From: a bacterium | Lineage (GTDB): Bacteria; JAMORN01 | Reading direction: 5' to 3' | Assembly (NCBI GenBank): GCA_027063545.1 | Contig: JAMORN010000123.1 | Span: forward strand, 1 to 8,094 | DNA length: 8,094 bases | Shown here: positions 1-6,598 of the stretch, one piece after another | How the letters are laid out: each line of letters opens with the position of its first letter | Numbering within the stretch: position 1 is the first letter of the stretch | Notes under the pieces: generated by a model | What the model saw: only the letters and a program-made list of their open reading frames with translations | The model's database searches: none | Told to the model about the DNA's origin: nothing | Position numbers and translations under genes: made by a program

Positions 1-91
1 TATTCTCTACCTCTACATACGCCTTTAAAATAGAGTTAATGCCAACAATGGTTGGAGGTAATATAGGAAGAAAATTACTGCTATTTTTCAT
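1..91 (-). CDS. Probable bactofilin, N-terminal fragment (runs off left edge)
   Basis: The frame opens with ATG at 91-89 and gives 30 codons before the window ends. A short polar start (MKNSSNFLP) is followed by TIVGINSILKAYVEVEN, which resembles the first rung of a bactofilin beta-helix (pattern T-I-x-G-x-x-S/T-x-x-K-G/A-x-I/V-x-V-E). Bactofilins are small polymer-forming cytoskeletal proteins that often position cell-wall hydrolases. The start lies 5 bp after the stop of the M23 endopeptidase gene on the same strand. That pairing is well known (for example CcmA with Csd1 in Helicobacter pylori) and supports the call as much as the residues do. No strong ribosome binding site is visible, so translational coupling to the M23 gene is likely. 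With only 30 residues the family call is tentative; an unrelated beta-repeat protein is possible. Confidence 0.5.
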   Translation of the reverse strand, partial: MKNSSNFLPILPPTIVGINSILKAYVEVEN

Positions 92-96
92 AATTT

Positions 97-996
97 TTAA
101 TCTACTATTAATGTATCTGAATAAAAGAAATGTTTTGGATTTACTTGTTTATTATAAATTCTTACTTCGTAGTGTAAATGAGCTCCTGTAGATATACCAG
201 TATTACCAATTTCTCCTATCTTTTGCCATCTTTTTACAACATCTCCTTCTTTAACAAAAATTCGGTGTAAATGAGCATAAACTGTTTTATACTTATTATT
301 ATGCCTAATTATTATTATATTACCATAACTTTTAGAATAATAAGCCTTTTCAATTATTCCATCAGCAGTAGCAAAAACAGGAGTGCCAACTTCTCCGGCA
401 ATATCTAAGCCTTTATGAAATTCATAAGTTCCATATAAAGGATGTATACGCCATCCAAATCCGGATGTAATATGAGTATTTTCTTTAGGACAAGGGAATA
501 TAGAAGGCTTTGTTTCTATTTCAAAATTTTTTTGTTTTAGATTTTGAAGGATTTCATATTTTTTATGACTTAAATATCTTAAAAAGTTGTAATTTATATC
601 ATATACCATTAATGTTCTTGAATAATCTTTATCATTTATTGTGATATAAGCACCACCACCAACTCCGAAGTCTTCTTTACTTTTTATTTGAGGTACAGAA
701 GCAACAATATAATATTCTGGTAACATATTAGAAGCTAGTTTATCAATTTTTTTATTAATTTTTTTTACAAGATATTTATACATATTTAATTCTTTTTTTA
801 CTATAGATAATTTAATTGAATAGTAGTCTTTCTCTATTTTTGAAAAGATAAAGCTTCCGTATATAAACATTAAATAAATAATTAAAACAACAACAATAAT
901 TTTTAAACTATTATATAAATATGAAAAGAGTTTAAAATCAAAAAATTTAATAACAAACTTTTTATTGTTTATTATTAATATGTAATTTTTTATCAT
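97..996 (-). CDS. Membrane-anchored M23-family peptidoglycan endopeptidase (LytM/Csd-like)
   Basis: This 299-residue protein is a zinc metallopeptidase of the M23 (lysostaphin/LytM) type, expected to cut peptide cross-links in peptidoglycan on the outer face of the cytoplasmic membrane. Residues about 31-54 form one hydrophobic segment that acts as an uncleaved anchor, preceded by a basic cytoplasmic tail. A Lys/Ile-rich probable coiled coil follows (about 55-90), then a linker, then the catalytic domain from about 175 to 290. Zinc and catalytic residues are all present: H194 and D198 in HKGLD (HxxxD), H242 in AHLH, and H273/H275 in HLHYE (HxH). SGFGWRIHP is the usual entry to the domain. An in-frame TAG stands just upstream of the ATG, so this is the first possible start. 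The gene begins inside the 3' end of the PAP2 gene (35-bp overlap) and is followed at 5 bp by a probable bactofilin, suggesting a cell-shape role. The exact bond cleaved cannot be read from the sequence. Confidence 0.9.
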   Translation of the reverse strand: MIKNYILIINNKKFVIKFFDFKLFSYLYNSLKIIVVVLIIYLMFIYGSFIFSKIEKDYYSIKLSIVKKELNMYKYLVKKINKKIDKLASNMLPEYYIVASVPQIKSKEDFGVGGGAYITINDKDYSRTLMVYDINYNFLRYLSHKKYEILQNLKQKNFEIETKPSIFPCPKENTHITSGFGWRIHPLYGTYEFHKGLDIAGEVGTPVFATADGIIEKAYYSKSYGNIIIIRHNNKYKTVYAHLHRIFVKEGDVVKRWQKIGEIGNTGISTGAHLHYEVRIYNKQVNPKHFFYSDTLIVD

Positions 997-1554
997 ATTC
1001 TATCCATGTAGCAAATTTAAACATAAAAAAAGCTATTAAAGCTCCTAGTAAATAACCAAAAATTACATCACTAGGCCAGTGTACTCCTATATAAATTTTG
1101 GATAAAGCAACTAAAATGCCAAATAAATAATATATTGTAATAAATAATTTTTAATTTCTTTATTAGATTTTACTTTTTCTTTTATAAATAAAAAAAGAAA
1201 AATAGTTATATATCCCCATGTTATAACATGGTTAGATGGAAAAGAAAAAGATCTCTTTAGGCCTTCTAAACATTTATAACTTTCAAAGTTAAAAAAAATA
1301 CTACAAGGTCGTGGGATTTTATATAAATATTTTAATAAATTTCCAATAAAATCAACAATACCTACCCCAACAACTAATAGTAGAAAAAAGATAAAAAAAC
1401 TTTTTTTATATGTCAAGAAAAAATAAACACTTATCAAACTAAACATAATTATTAAAAAAATTCTATTGGATATAGTTTTAAAAAAGATATTCAAAATATT
1501 TATATCGATTGAATTTATTATATTAAAAAGATATCTTTCCCATTCAAATATCAT
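962..1554 (-). pseudogene. PAP2-family integral membrane phosphatase, broken by a one-base frameshift
   Basis: The first frame (1554-1111) gives 147 residues and stops early. It carries motif C1, K-x6-RP (K75, R82, P83), and motif C2, FPSNH (H109), with hydrophobic segments near 31-48, 52-75 and 111-125. The missing motif C3 lies just downstream in another frame as [12 protein letters not shown], followed by a last membrane helix and a stop at 964-962. Adding one base to the T5 run at 1148-1152 joins both parts into a 197-residue protein of normal PAP2 size, with C3 at S152, K153, H159 and D163. The family dephosphorylates lipid phosphates, such as undecaprenyl pyrophosphate or phosphatidylglycerol phosphate; the substrate here is unknown. 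The C3 arginine (SR) is Lys. The gene starts 10 bp after the pyrC stop with a weak GAGA-type ribosome site, and its end overlaps the M23 gene by 35 bp. It may be a true pseudogene, a sequencing slip or a phase-variable gene. Confidence 0.85.
1148..1152. other. Frame-breaking T5 homopolymer in the PAP2 gene
   Basis: On the minus strand this is an A5 run between codons for NKEI and LFIT. One extra A would read GAA ATT AAA AAA TTA TTT ATT ACA and continue, without a stop, through the last helices and motif C3 of the phosphatase. The exact position is inferred: neighbouring bases down to about 1113 could also take the compensating insertion, but this run gives the most natural membrane helix. Confidence 0.65.
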
Positions 1555-1564
1555 ATTCTCAATA

Positions 1565-2866
1565 TTAATCTTTTCTTACATATTTATTTTTATAAAAAGT
1601 ATATAAAACATCTCCTTTAAATTCCATTCCAATAAAAGGAGAATTTTTAGACCTTGAATGAAATTTATTTTTATCTATTTTTATTGACTTTTCTATATCT
1701 ACAATTGTAAAATTAACAGTTTCACCTTCTTTTATTTTTATTTCTTTTAAGCCAAGTATTTTTCTAGGATTTATACTTAATAATTCTACAATTTTAGTTA
1801 AAGGAAGTTTTTCCTTATGATATAGTATATCACAAACAACATTAAAGGCAGTTTCAAGACCAATAACGCCAAATTTAGCAAGTTCAAATTCATTATCTTT
1901 TTGAGATGGAGTGTGAGGAGCATGGTCAGTGGCAATAACATCAATAACTCCATTTTTTATTCCTTCAATTATAGCTTTTCTATCTTCTTCTGTTCTTAAA
2001 GGAGGATTCATTTTTAAATTACCATCTAATTTTTCTAAAAGAGCATCCTCTGTTAGACTTATATAGTGGGGGGTTGTCTCAGATGTTATTTTAACTCCTT
2101 TTTTCTTCATCATTTCAATTACTTCAACAGAATATTTTGTAGAGACATGAGCAATATGTATTTTGTAATTTAAATATTCTGCTATAACAGCATCTCTATA
2201 CACATATATGCTTTCAGAAATAGGAGGAATCCCCTTTATCCCCCATTTGCTTGAAACCTTTCCTTCATTTATATGCCCCCCTTTTAAAAAAGGATCTTCA
2301 CAATGGGAGATTATTAGTCCATCAAACATAGAAGCATACTTTAGAGCATTTATCATGATCTCTGTATTTAAAATGCTATCACCATCATCACTAAAGGCTA
2401 TTGCTCCTGCCTCTTTTAATGTTAGCATTTCTGATAAAAATTCACCTTTTCTTTCTTGAGTTATAGAGGCTATAGGATATATATCTATAGGTGTTTTTTC
2501 TGCTTTTTTTAAGATATCTTTTATAATTGAAGGATTATCTATAGGAGGATTAGTGTTGGGCATAATTGCAACACCAGTAAAGCCTCCATAAAAGGCTGCT
2601 AATGCTCCTGTTTCAATAGTTTCTTTATTTGACTCTTTAAAATCTCTAAAATGAACATGCATATCAAAAAAAGCAGGAAGTAAATACATAGAATCCTGAG
2701 ATTCTATTGTTAAGACATCTTTATCATCTTTCAGAAAATCAGTTTTTGCTATCTTCTGAATAATACCATCTTCTACATAAATATATCCTTTTTTGAAATT
2801 TTTATCATTAGAAGAGTAATATTTAATATTTTTTATATAAAGTTTTTTAAACCTCTTTATGCTCAT
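1565..2866 (-). CDS. pyrC: Dihydroorotase, class I
   Basis: This enzyme closes carbamoyl-aspartate to dihydroorotate, step three of UMP synthesis, in the cytoplasm. The 433-residue length fits the long class I (Aquifex/Bacillus) type, not the shorter E. coli type. Metal and substrate residues are in order: H70 and H72 with R74 in DMHVHFRD, IMPNTNPP near 101-108, D160/D161 in FSDDGDS (the Asp that bridges metals in class I), H188 in SHCED, H240 in IHIAHVST, MNPPLR at 286-291, and D314 in IATDHAPH. The start is firm: ATG overlaps the pyrB stop as ATGA, and GGAGG lies 6 bp upstream. Class I enzymes such as that of Aquifex aeolicus work in a non-covalent complex with aspartate carbamoyltransferase, and the tight pyrB-pyrC coupling here would suit that; this is inference. 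The protein appears complete and fully equipped for catalysis. Confidence 0.97.
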   Translation of the reverse strand: MSIKRFKKLYIKNIKYYSSNDKNFKKGYIYVEDGIIQKIAKTDFLKDDKDVLTIESQDSMYLLPAFFDMHVHFRDFKESNKETIETGALAAFYGGFTGVAIMPNTNPPIDNPSIIKDILKKAEKTPIDIYPIASITQERKGEFLSEMLTLKEAGAIAFSDDGDSILNTEIMINALKYASMFDGLIISHCEDPFLKGGHINEGKVSSKWGIKGIPPISESIYVYRDAVIAEYLNYKIHIAHVSTKYSVEVIEMMKKKGVKITSETTPHYISLTEDALLEKLDGNLKMNPPLRTEEDRKAIIEGIKNGVIDVIATDHAPHTPSQKDNEFELAKFGVIGLETAFNVVCDILYHKEKLPLTKIVELLSINPRKILGLKEIKIKEGETVNFTIVDIEKSIKIDKNKFHSRSKNSPFIGMEFKGDVLYTFYKNKYVRKD

Positions 2867-3792
2867 CCTCTTCCTCCAAGAAGTTTATAGAGTATAGCCA
2901 TTCTCATTGCAACCCCATTTGTTACCTGAGGGAGTATAACACTATCTTTGCTGTCTGCTACTTTTGAGTCTATTTCAACACCTCTATTCATAGGACCAGG
3001 ATGCATTATAAGTGCATTACCTTTTATTCTTTCGTATCTTTCACTAGTTAATCCAAAAAAATCATTATATTCTTTAATAGAAGGAAATAATCCTTTTTTT
3101 TGTCTTTCTAATTGTATTCTTAAATTATTTATAACATCAACACCTTCTATTGCTTTATCCATATCAGTATATACCTCATCAACACCTAGAATATAAGGAT
3201 CTTCAGGCAGAAGTGTTTTAGGTCCGCAGATTCTCACCTTTGCACCTAGTTTTTTTAAAGCATATATATTACTTCGTGCTACCCGAGAGTGTTTAATATC
3301 ACCTGCTATTAAAACAACCTTACCTTTTAAATCGCCTAAGTTTTCTATCATTGTAAATATATCAAGAAGTGCCTGCGTTGGATGCTCATGAGCACCATCA
3401 CCAGCATTTATTATAGCAGAGCTATTAAAAGTAGAGATATATCTTGGTAAATCAACTAAAGAGTGTCTTACTACTATAGCATCTATTTTCATAGCCTCAA
3501 TATTTAAAATTGTATCTTTAATACTTTCTCCTTTATTTAAAGAAGAAGTAGAAGCAGAAAAGTTTATAACATCACAGCCCAATCTTTTTTCAGCAACTTC
3601 AAAAGATACTCTGGTTCTTGTAGAAGGTTCAAAAAATAGATTTACCACAGTTTTTCCCTTTAATGTGGGAACTGACTTAACAGGCTTTTCTAATACTTCT
3701 TTAAAACTTTTTGCTAGTTCTACTAATTCAAGAATATCTTCTTTAGATAATTCTTCTATACCAATGAGATGTTTAGGATAAAGTTTTTCCAT
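2863..3792 (-). CDS. pyrB: Aspartate carbamoyltransferase, catalytic subunit
   Basis: This enzyme condenses carbamoyl phosphate with aspartate, the committed step of pyrimidine synthesis. In the 309-residue form, the carbamoyl-phosphate loop is FFEPSTRTR (S57, T58, R59, T60, R61), the lysine loop is SSLNKGES (K87), HPTQALLD carries H137, LRIQLER carries R225 of the aspartate site, and HPGPMNRGVE and LPQVTNGVAMR close the domain. An ATG 15 bp further upstream (3807) would add MKEFF. I reject it because AAGGAG at 3799-3804 sits 6 bp before the ATG at 3792 and would lie inside the longer version. The start overlaps the pyrR end by 20 bp and the stop overlaps pyrC by 4 bp. No pyrI regulatory-subunit gene follows, so the enzyme is probably of the unregulated-trimer type or associates with PyrC. 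Confidence 0.97.
   Translation of the reverse strand: MEKLYPKHLIGIEELSKEDILELVELAKSFKEVLEKPVKSVPTLKGKTVVNLFFEPSTRTRVSFEVAEKRLGCDVINFSASTSSLNKGESIKDTILNIEAMKIDAIVVRHSLVDLPRYISTFNSSAIINAGDGAHEHPTQALLDIFTMIENLGDLKGKVVLIAGDIKHSRVARSNIYALKKLGAKVRICGPKTLLPEDPYILGVDEVYTDMDKAIEGVDVINNLRIQLERQKKGLFPSIKEYNDFFGLTSERYERIKGNALIMHPGPMNRGVEIDSKVADSKDSVILPQVTNGVAMRMAILYKLLGGRG
2873..2877 (-). promoter_or_regulatory. Shine-Dalgarno site of pyrC
   Basis: The minus strand reads GGAGG, then 6 bases, then ATG. The site lies within the last codons of pyrB and fixes the pyrC start at 2866. Confidence 0.8.
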
Positions 3793-4312
3793 AAAAAACT
3801 CCTTCATCCTTATCTATTTCTTTTAAATGAACTTCTATTGATATATTCTTTTCAACTTGTATTTGTCTTCCTTTATATTCAACAAAACAAGGAATTTCCC
3901 TTTCACCAATTCTGTCTATAATAGCAAGAACTTTTATTTTTTTTGGCCTTCCAAACGAAAAGATTGCTTCTATAGCTGCTCTTATTGTTCTTCCAGTATG
4001 TACCACATCATCGACTAATATTATCTCTTTATCTTCTACATCAAAAGGAATTTCTGAACCCTCTACAGAAGGATGAACAAATTTCCGGGAAAAGTCATCT
4101 CTATAAAATGTAATATCTAAAGCACCAAATAATAAATCAACACCTTCTTTATTTTTTATAATATCTTTTATTCTTTTACCTATTATATCCCCTCTTCTTT
4201 TTATACCAATTATTGCCAAATTTGAAAAGTTATCATGTTCTTTTTCTATTATTTCAAAAGCAAGGCGTTCTATAATTTTGTTAAGTTGCTTTTCATTTAT
4301 AACTGTTTTCAT
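3773..4312 (-). CDS. pyrR: PyrR-type pyrimidine regulator / uracil phosphoribosyltransferase
   Basis: This 179-residue protein matches PyrR in length (B. subtilis PyrR is about 180). Visible family marks are GIKRRGD (36-42), LDITFYRDD (65-73) and the PRPP-binding loop IILVDDVVHTGRT (97-109), followed by IRAAIEA. PyrR proteins bind UMP/UTP and, in Firmicutes, pyr leader RNA to promote attenuation; many also have uracil phosphoribosyltransferase activity. The frame extends 10 codons further to a TTG at 4342, but the ATG at 4312 has AAGGA 10 bp upstream and gives the usual family length. The segment after DR is divergent: where I recall GHRELPI and GKNIPTS in typical PyrR, this protein has GEREIP and GRQIQVEK. 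That may affect RNA binding. The 38-bp gap to the HD-GYP gene cannot hold a normal PyrR attenuator. The 3' end overlaps pyrB by 20 bp. Confidence 0.93.
   Translation of the reverse strand: MKTVINEKQLNKIIERLAFEIIEKEHDNFSNLAIIGIKRRGDIIGKRIKDIIKNKEGVDLLFGALDITFYRDDFSRKFVHPSVEGSEIPFDVEDKEIILVDDVVHTGRTIRAAIEAIFSFGRPKKIKVLAIIDRIGEREIPCFVEYKGRQIQVEKNISIEVHLKEIDKDEGVFYGKTLS
3799..3804 (-). promoter_or_regulatory. Shine-Dalgarno site deciding the pyrB start
   Basis: The minus strand reads AAGGAG, then TTTTTT, then ATG (3792-3790). The match and spacing are near ideal. An upstream ATG at 3807 would place this site inside its coding region and has only AAGG directly abutting it, so the shorter PyrB is preferred. 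Confidence 0.8.
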
Positions 4313-4322
4313 AACACAGAAA

Positions 4323-4327
4323 TCCTT
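4323..4327 (-). promoter_or_regulatory. Shine-Dalgarno site of pyrR
   Basis: The minus strand reads AAGGA, then 10 bases, then ATG (4312-4310). The spacing is a little long. It supports the ATG start over the TTG at 4342, which has no such site before it. Confidence 0.55.
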
Positions 4328-4350
4328 TTTAATAAAATACAAAAATTTCT

Positions 4351-5529
4351 TTATAATAAAATACCAATTTTTACATCTAAATGCTCTTTTAGATCTAAAT
4401 AAATAGGAGGATCAATTCTATCATTATTTTTACTTTTAAATAAAACAATTAAAGGTCTTTCAGGTTTATTTTCATCCACTTCAACAACAGCCCCTTTATA
4501 TCCTAGTAAAGTTTTGTCATTTGCTTCTTTTATATATATTAAACTACCCACAGGATAAACAGGTATTGTTTTTAGAAATTCTTCAACAATTACCTTATTA
4601 AGATGAGATCCAGCAACTTTTATTATAATTTTTAAAGCCTCTTCAGGAGTTTTGGGTTTAGAATATGGCCTTGGTGATATCATTGCTACATAGGTATCTG
4701 CTACAGTCACTATTTCAGCATACCTATGAATTATATTAGGGTCAAAATCTTTTCTATATGGATATTCATTTCTCCCCTTTAGTCCTCTTGGATAACCAGA
4801 ACCATCTTGGCGTTCATGATGTTGATATGCTACATGTGCAGATAAAAGTGAAATATCGGAATTTGATTTTAAAATTTCAAAACCATAAATTGGATGTTCT
4901 TTTATTAATGAAAATTCTTCAAATGTAAGTTTACCCTTTTTGTTTATTATTTCATTTGGTATAACTACCATACCTATATTATGAAGAAGTGCTCCAATTG
5001 CTAACTCCTCAAGTTCATATTTATTAAATTGAAATCTTACTCCTAAATGAACACTTATTACAGTAACATCTATTGCATGTTGATAAAAATAGTTGTTTAA
5101 CCCTCTTATTAAAGATAAATTTATTAAATTTGAAGTATCTGTTAAAACATTTTCTATAATTCCAGAGACAACATTTTTTATTTTGGAAGGAATTATGATA
5201 TTTTTAAAGTCTTTAGATTTTAACATTTGTTTTAGATTTTTTACTGTATCCTTTTGGGTTTCTACCATTTTTTTTAGATTTTCAACACTTTCTCTTAATA
5301 CTTTATTTGTTTGAAGCATTGTTATTTCAGATAGAGTCTCCTGAGGTGTAATCCCCTTTGTGTCATCATCAATAATATAAAGCCCAGGATAGCCTAATTT
5401 TTTAATTTTTTCAATATACATTTGAGTTAAAACTTCACCTCTTGCTAGAAGTAAATCTCCTTTCTCTGAGATAATAGATTTCCCTAAAATCATTCCAGGT
5501 TTTACTTCATCTATGGGATAGTATATCAT
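4351..5529 (-). CDS. HD-GYP domain protein with degenerate HD motif
   Basis: In this 392-residue protein, residues 1-60 resemble the N-terminal segment common before HD-GYP domains (VKPGMILGKSI, then GYPGLYIIDDD). A probable coiled coil covers about 70-105, the HD-GYP domain about 140-320, and a small beta-rich tail typical of the family about 325-392. HD-GYP enzymes hydrolyse cyclic di-GMP or related dinucleotides in the cytoplasm. Conserved marks are H151, H212 (KEHPIYG), H237/H238 (QHHERQDG), GSGYP at 243-247 and D278 (VADTY). The core HDIGK, however, reads HNIGM (H183, N184, M187), so a metal-binding Asp is Asn and the conserved Lys is Met. Catalysis may be lost or altered, and the protein could act as a nucleotide sensor or scaffold. 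No receiver or PAS domain is present. The start overlaps the MoxR stop as ATGA, with AAGGTGA just upstream. Confidence 0.9.
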   Translation of the reverse strand: MIYYPIDEVKPGMILGKSIISEKGDLLLARGEVLTQMYIEKIKKLGYPGLYIIDDDTKGITPQETLSEITMLQTNKVLRESVENLKKMVETQKDTVKNLKQMLKSKDFKNIIIPSKIKNVVSGIIENVLTDTSNLINLSLIRGLNNYFYQHAIDVTVISVHLGVRFQFNKYELEELAIGALLHNIGMVVIPNEIINKKGKLTFEEFSLIKEHPIYGFEILKSNSDISLLSAHVAYQHHERQDGSGYPRGLKGRNEYPYRKDFDPNIIHRYAEIVTVADTYVAMISPRPYSKPKTPEEALKIIIKVAGSHLNKVIVEEFLKTIPVYPVGSLIYIKEANDKTLLGYKGAVVEVDENKPERPLIVLFKSKNNDRIDPPIYLDLKEHLDVKIGILL

Positions 5530-6518
5530 ATCTTCACCTTTTCTAATATTTTCTCTATAATATACTTTGTGTTTATATTATCCATTTTTGCCTGAAAGTT
5601 TAAAATAATTCTATGATTTAAAACCTCATATAAAATATTATCTATATCACTTTTTTCTACCATAAATTTACCATCAAGTAGTGCTTTAATCTTTGCTCCT
5701 TTTAAAATTGTTTCTGTTCCTCTTGGTCCAACACCCCACTCCACATATTTTTTTACTTCATCTATTTTTGATAGTTCCTTTCTTGTTTCTTGAACTATTT
5801 TTATTATATACTCTATTAATTTTTCTGAAATAACTACATTGTCAACAAAATTTATAATTTCAAATATATCATTTTTATTTAAAATCTTTTCAATAACAAT
5901 CTTTTCTCTTTTAAATGTATTTATTAAAATTTCTTTTTCTTCTTCAAAATTAGGATATGATAACTCAAGAGAAAAAGCGAATCTATCAAGTTGAGCCTCT
6001 GGAAGAGGATATGTACCCTCTTGTTCTAATGGATTTTGTGTTGCAATTACCATAAATGGAAGATCAAGTTTATATAGAAAATTTCCTACATTTATCTGTT
6101 TTTCCTGCATTGCTTCCAATAAAGCAGATTGGGTTTTAGGAGGGGTTCTGTTAATTTCATCTGCAAGAAGAATATTTGTAAAAATAGGCCCTTTTTGAAA
6201 TTTAAATATTTTTTGATTTGTGGTTGGATCTATATCAATAATTTCTGTGCCAATAATATCAGAAGGTATTAAATCTGGAGTAAATTGTATTCTTTTAAAG
6301 TCCAAATCTAAAACATGAGCAAATGTTTCTGCTAAAAGACTTTTTGCAAGTCCAGGAACTCCTATTATTAATATATGACCCTCTGTAAAAAGGGCATAAA
6401 ATAAAAAATCTATTATTCTATCTAACCCAACTATTTTTTTATGTATTTCTTTTTTAGCAGTATTAATTTTCTCTAAAATATTCTCTATCTTTCTATTATT
6501 TTTAATAATAGTTTCCAT
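5526..6518 (-). CDS. MoxR-family AAA+ ATPase
   Basis: This 330-residue protein has the size and motif order of MoxR proteins, which are cytoplasmic AAA+ ATPases thought to act as chaperones that mature or activate partner complexes. Walker A is GVPGLAKS (53-60), in the GLAK form usual for this group. FTPDLIPSDIIG (79-90) is a MoxR hallmark. Walker B is ILLADE (116-121), followed by INRTPPKTQSALLEAMQE (122-139). Sensor 1 lies in VIATQNP (157-163) and is followed by EQEGTYPLPEAQLDRF. A sensor-2-like segment is GVGPRGTE (262-269, R266). The usual partners, DUF58 and von Willebrand A-domain genes, do not follow; the next gene is HD-GYP, coupled by a 4-bp overlap. Upstream of the ATG an AAGAGA lies about 11 bp away, so the ribosome site is weak. 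It is the first minus-strand gene after the divergent spacer and probably heads the operon. Confidence 0.95.
   Translation of the reverse strand: METIIKNNRKIENILEKINTAKKEIHKKIVGLDRIIDFLFYALFTEGHILIIGVPGLAKSLLAETFAHVLDLDFKRIQFTPDLIPSDIIGTEIIDIDPTTNQKIFKFQKGPIFTNILLADEINRTPPKTQSALLEAMQEKQINVGNFLYKLDLPFMVIATQNPLEQEGTYPLPEAQLDRFAFSLELSYPNFEEEKEILINTFKREKIVIEKILNKNDIFEIINFVDNVVISEKLIEYIIKIVQETRKELSKIDEVKKYVEWGVGPRGTETILKGAKIKALLDGKFMVEKSDIDNILYEVLNHRIILNFQAKMDNINTKYIIEKILEKVKI
5534..5540 (-). promoter_or_regulatory. Shine-Dalgarno site of the HD-GYP gene
   Basis: The minus strand reads AAGGTGA, then 4 bases, then ATG (5529-5527). It lies within the last codons of the MoxR gene and confirms the ATGA-overlap start. 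Confidence 0.7.
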
Positions 6519-6598
6519 AATATTATTTTTCTCTTAAAAAATGACATTTAATAATTTATTTTTTCTGTAGAATTTAGTAATAAAAATAAAAAGTATAT
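6519..6598. promoter_or_regulatory. Divergent spacer presumed to hold promoters for both directions
   Basis: These 80 bp separate the minus-strand MoxR-led operon from the plus-strand ABC exporter. On the plus strand, TAGAAT at 6568-6573 is a fair -10 box, and ATGACA at 6541-6546 resembles a -35 box. The 21-bp distance between them is too long for a good sigma-70 pair. On the minus strand, AT-rich -10-like hexamers exist but none stands out. No clear PyrR-binding loop, riboswitch or operator palindrome was seen. Promoter placement is inferred mainly from gene orientation. Confidence 0.35.

Noticed and set aside
1111-1150. Programmed -1 frameshift in the PAP2 gene
   Set aside because: No X-XXY-YYZ heptamer in the right phase and no obvious stimulatory hairpin or upstream Shine-Dalgarno site was seen; a one-base homopolymer loss explains the frames more simply.
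2208-2459. Plus-strand open frame of 83 codons inside pyrC
   Set aside because: It lies wholly antisense to a complete pyrC with all catalytic motifs. It has no recognisable domain and no ribosome site, and its composition follows from the complementary strand.
2948-3196. Plus-strand open frame of 82 codons inside pyrB
   Set aside because: It is antisense to conserved pyrB sequence and has no independent coding signal.
3793-3807. Longer PyrB start at the ATG ending at 3807
   Set aside because: The AAGGAG at 3799-3804 is ideally placed for the ATG at 3792 and would fall inside the longer coding sequence.
4313-4342. TTG start adding 10 residues to PyrR
   Set aside because: It has no ribosome site and exceeds the usual family length; the ATG at 4312 has an upstream AAGGA.
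5093-5314. Plus-strand open frame of 73 codons inside the HD-GYP gene
   Set aside because: It is antisense to the linker and start of the HD domain; its Phe-rich translation mirrors Lys/Glu-rich coding on the other strand.
6541-6573. Sigma-70 promoter formed by ATGACA (6541-6546) and TAGAAT (6568-6573)
   Set aside because: The 21-bp spacing is outside the usual 16-18 bp range, so the pair is not called as a defined promoter; only the spacer as a whole is listed.
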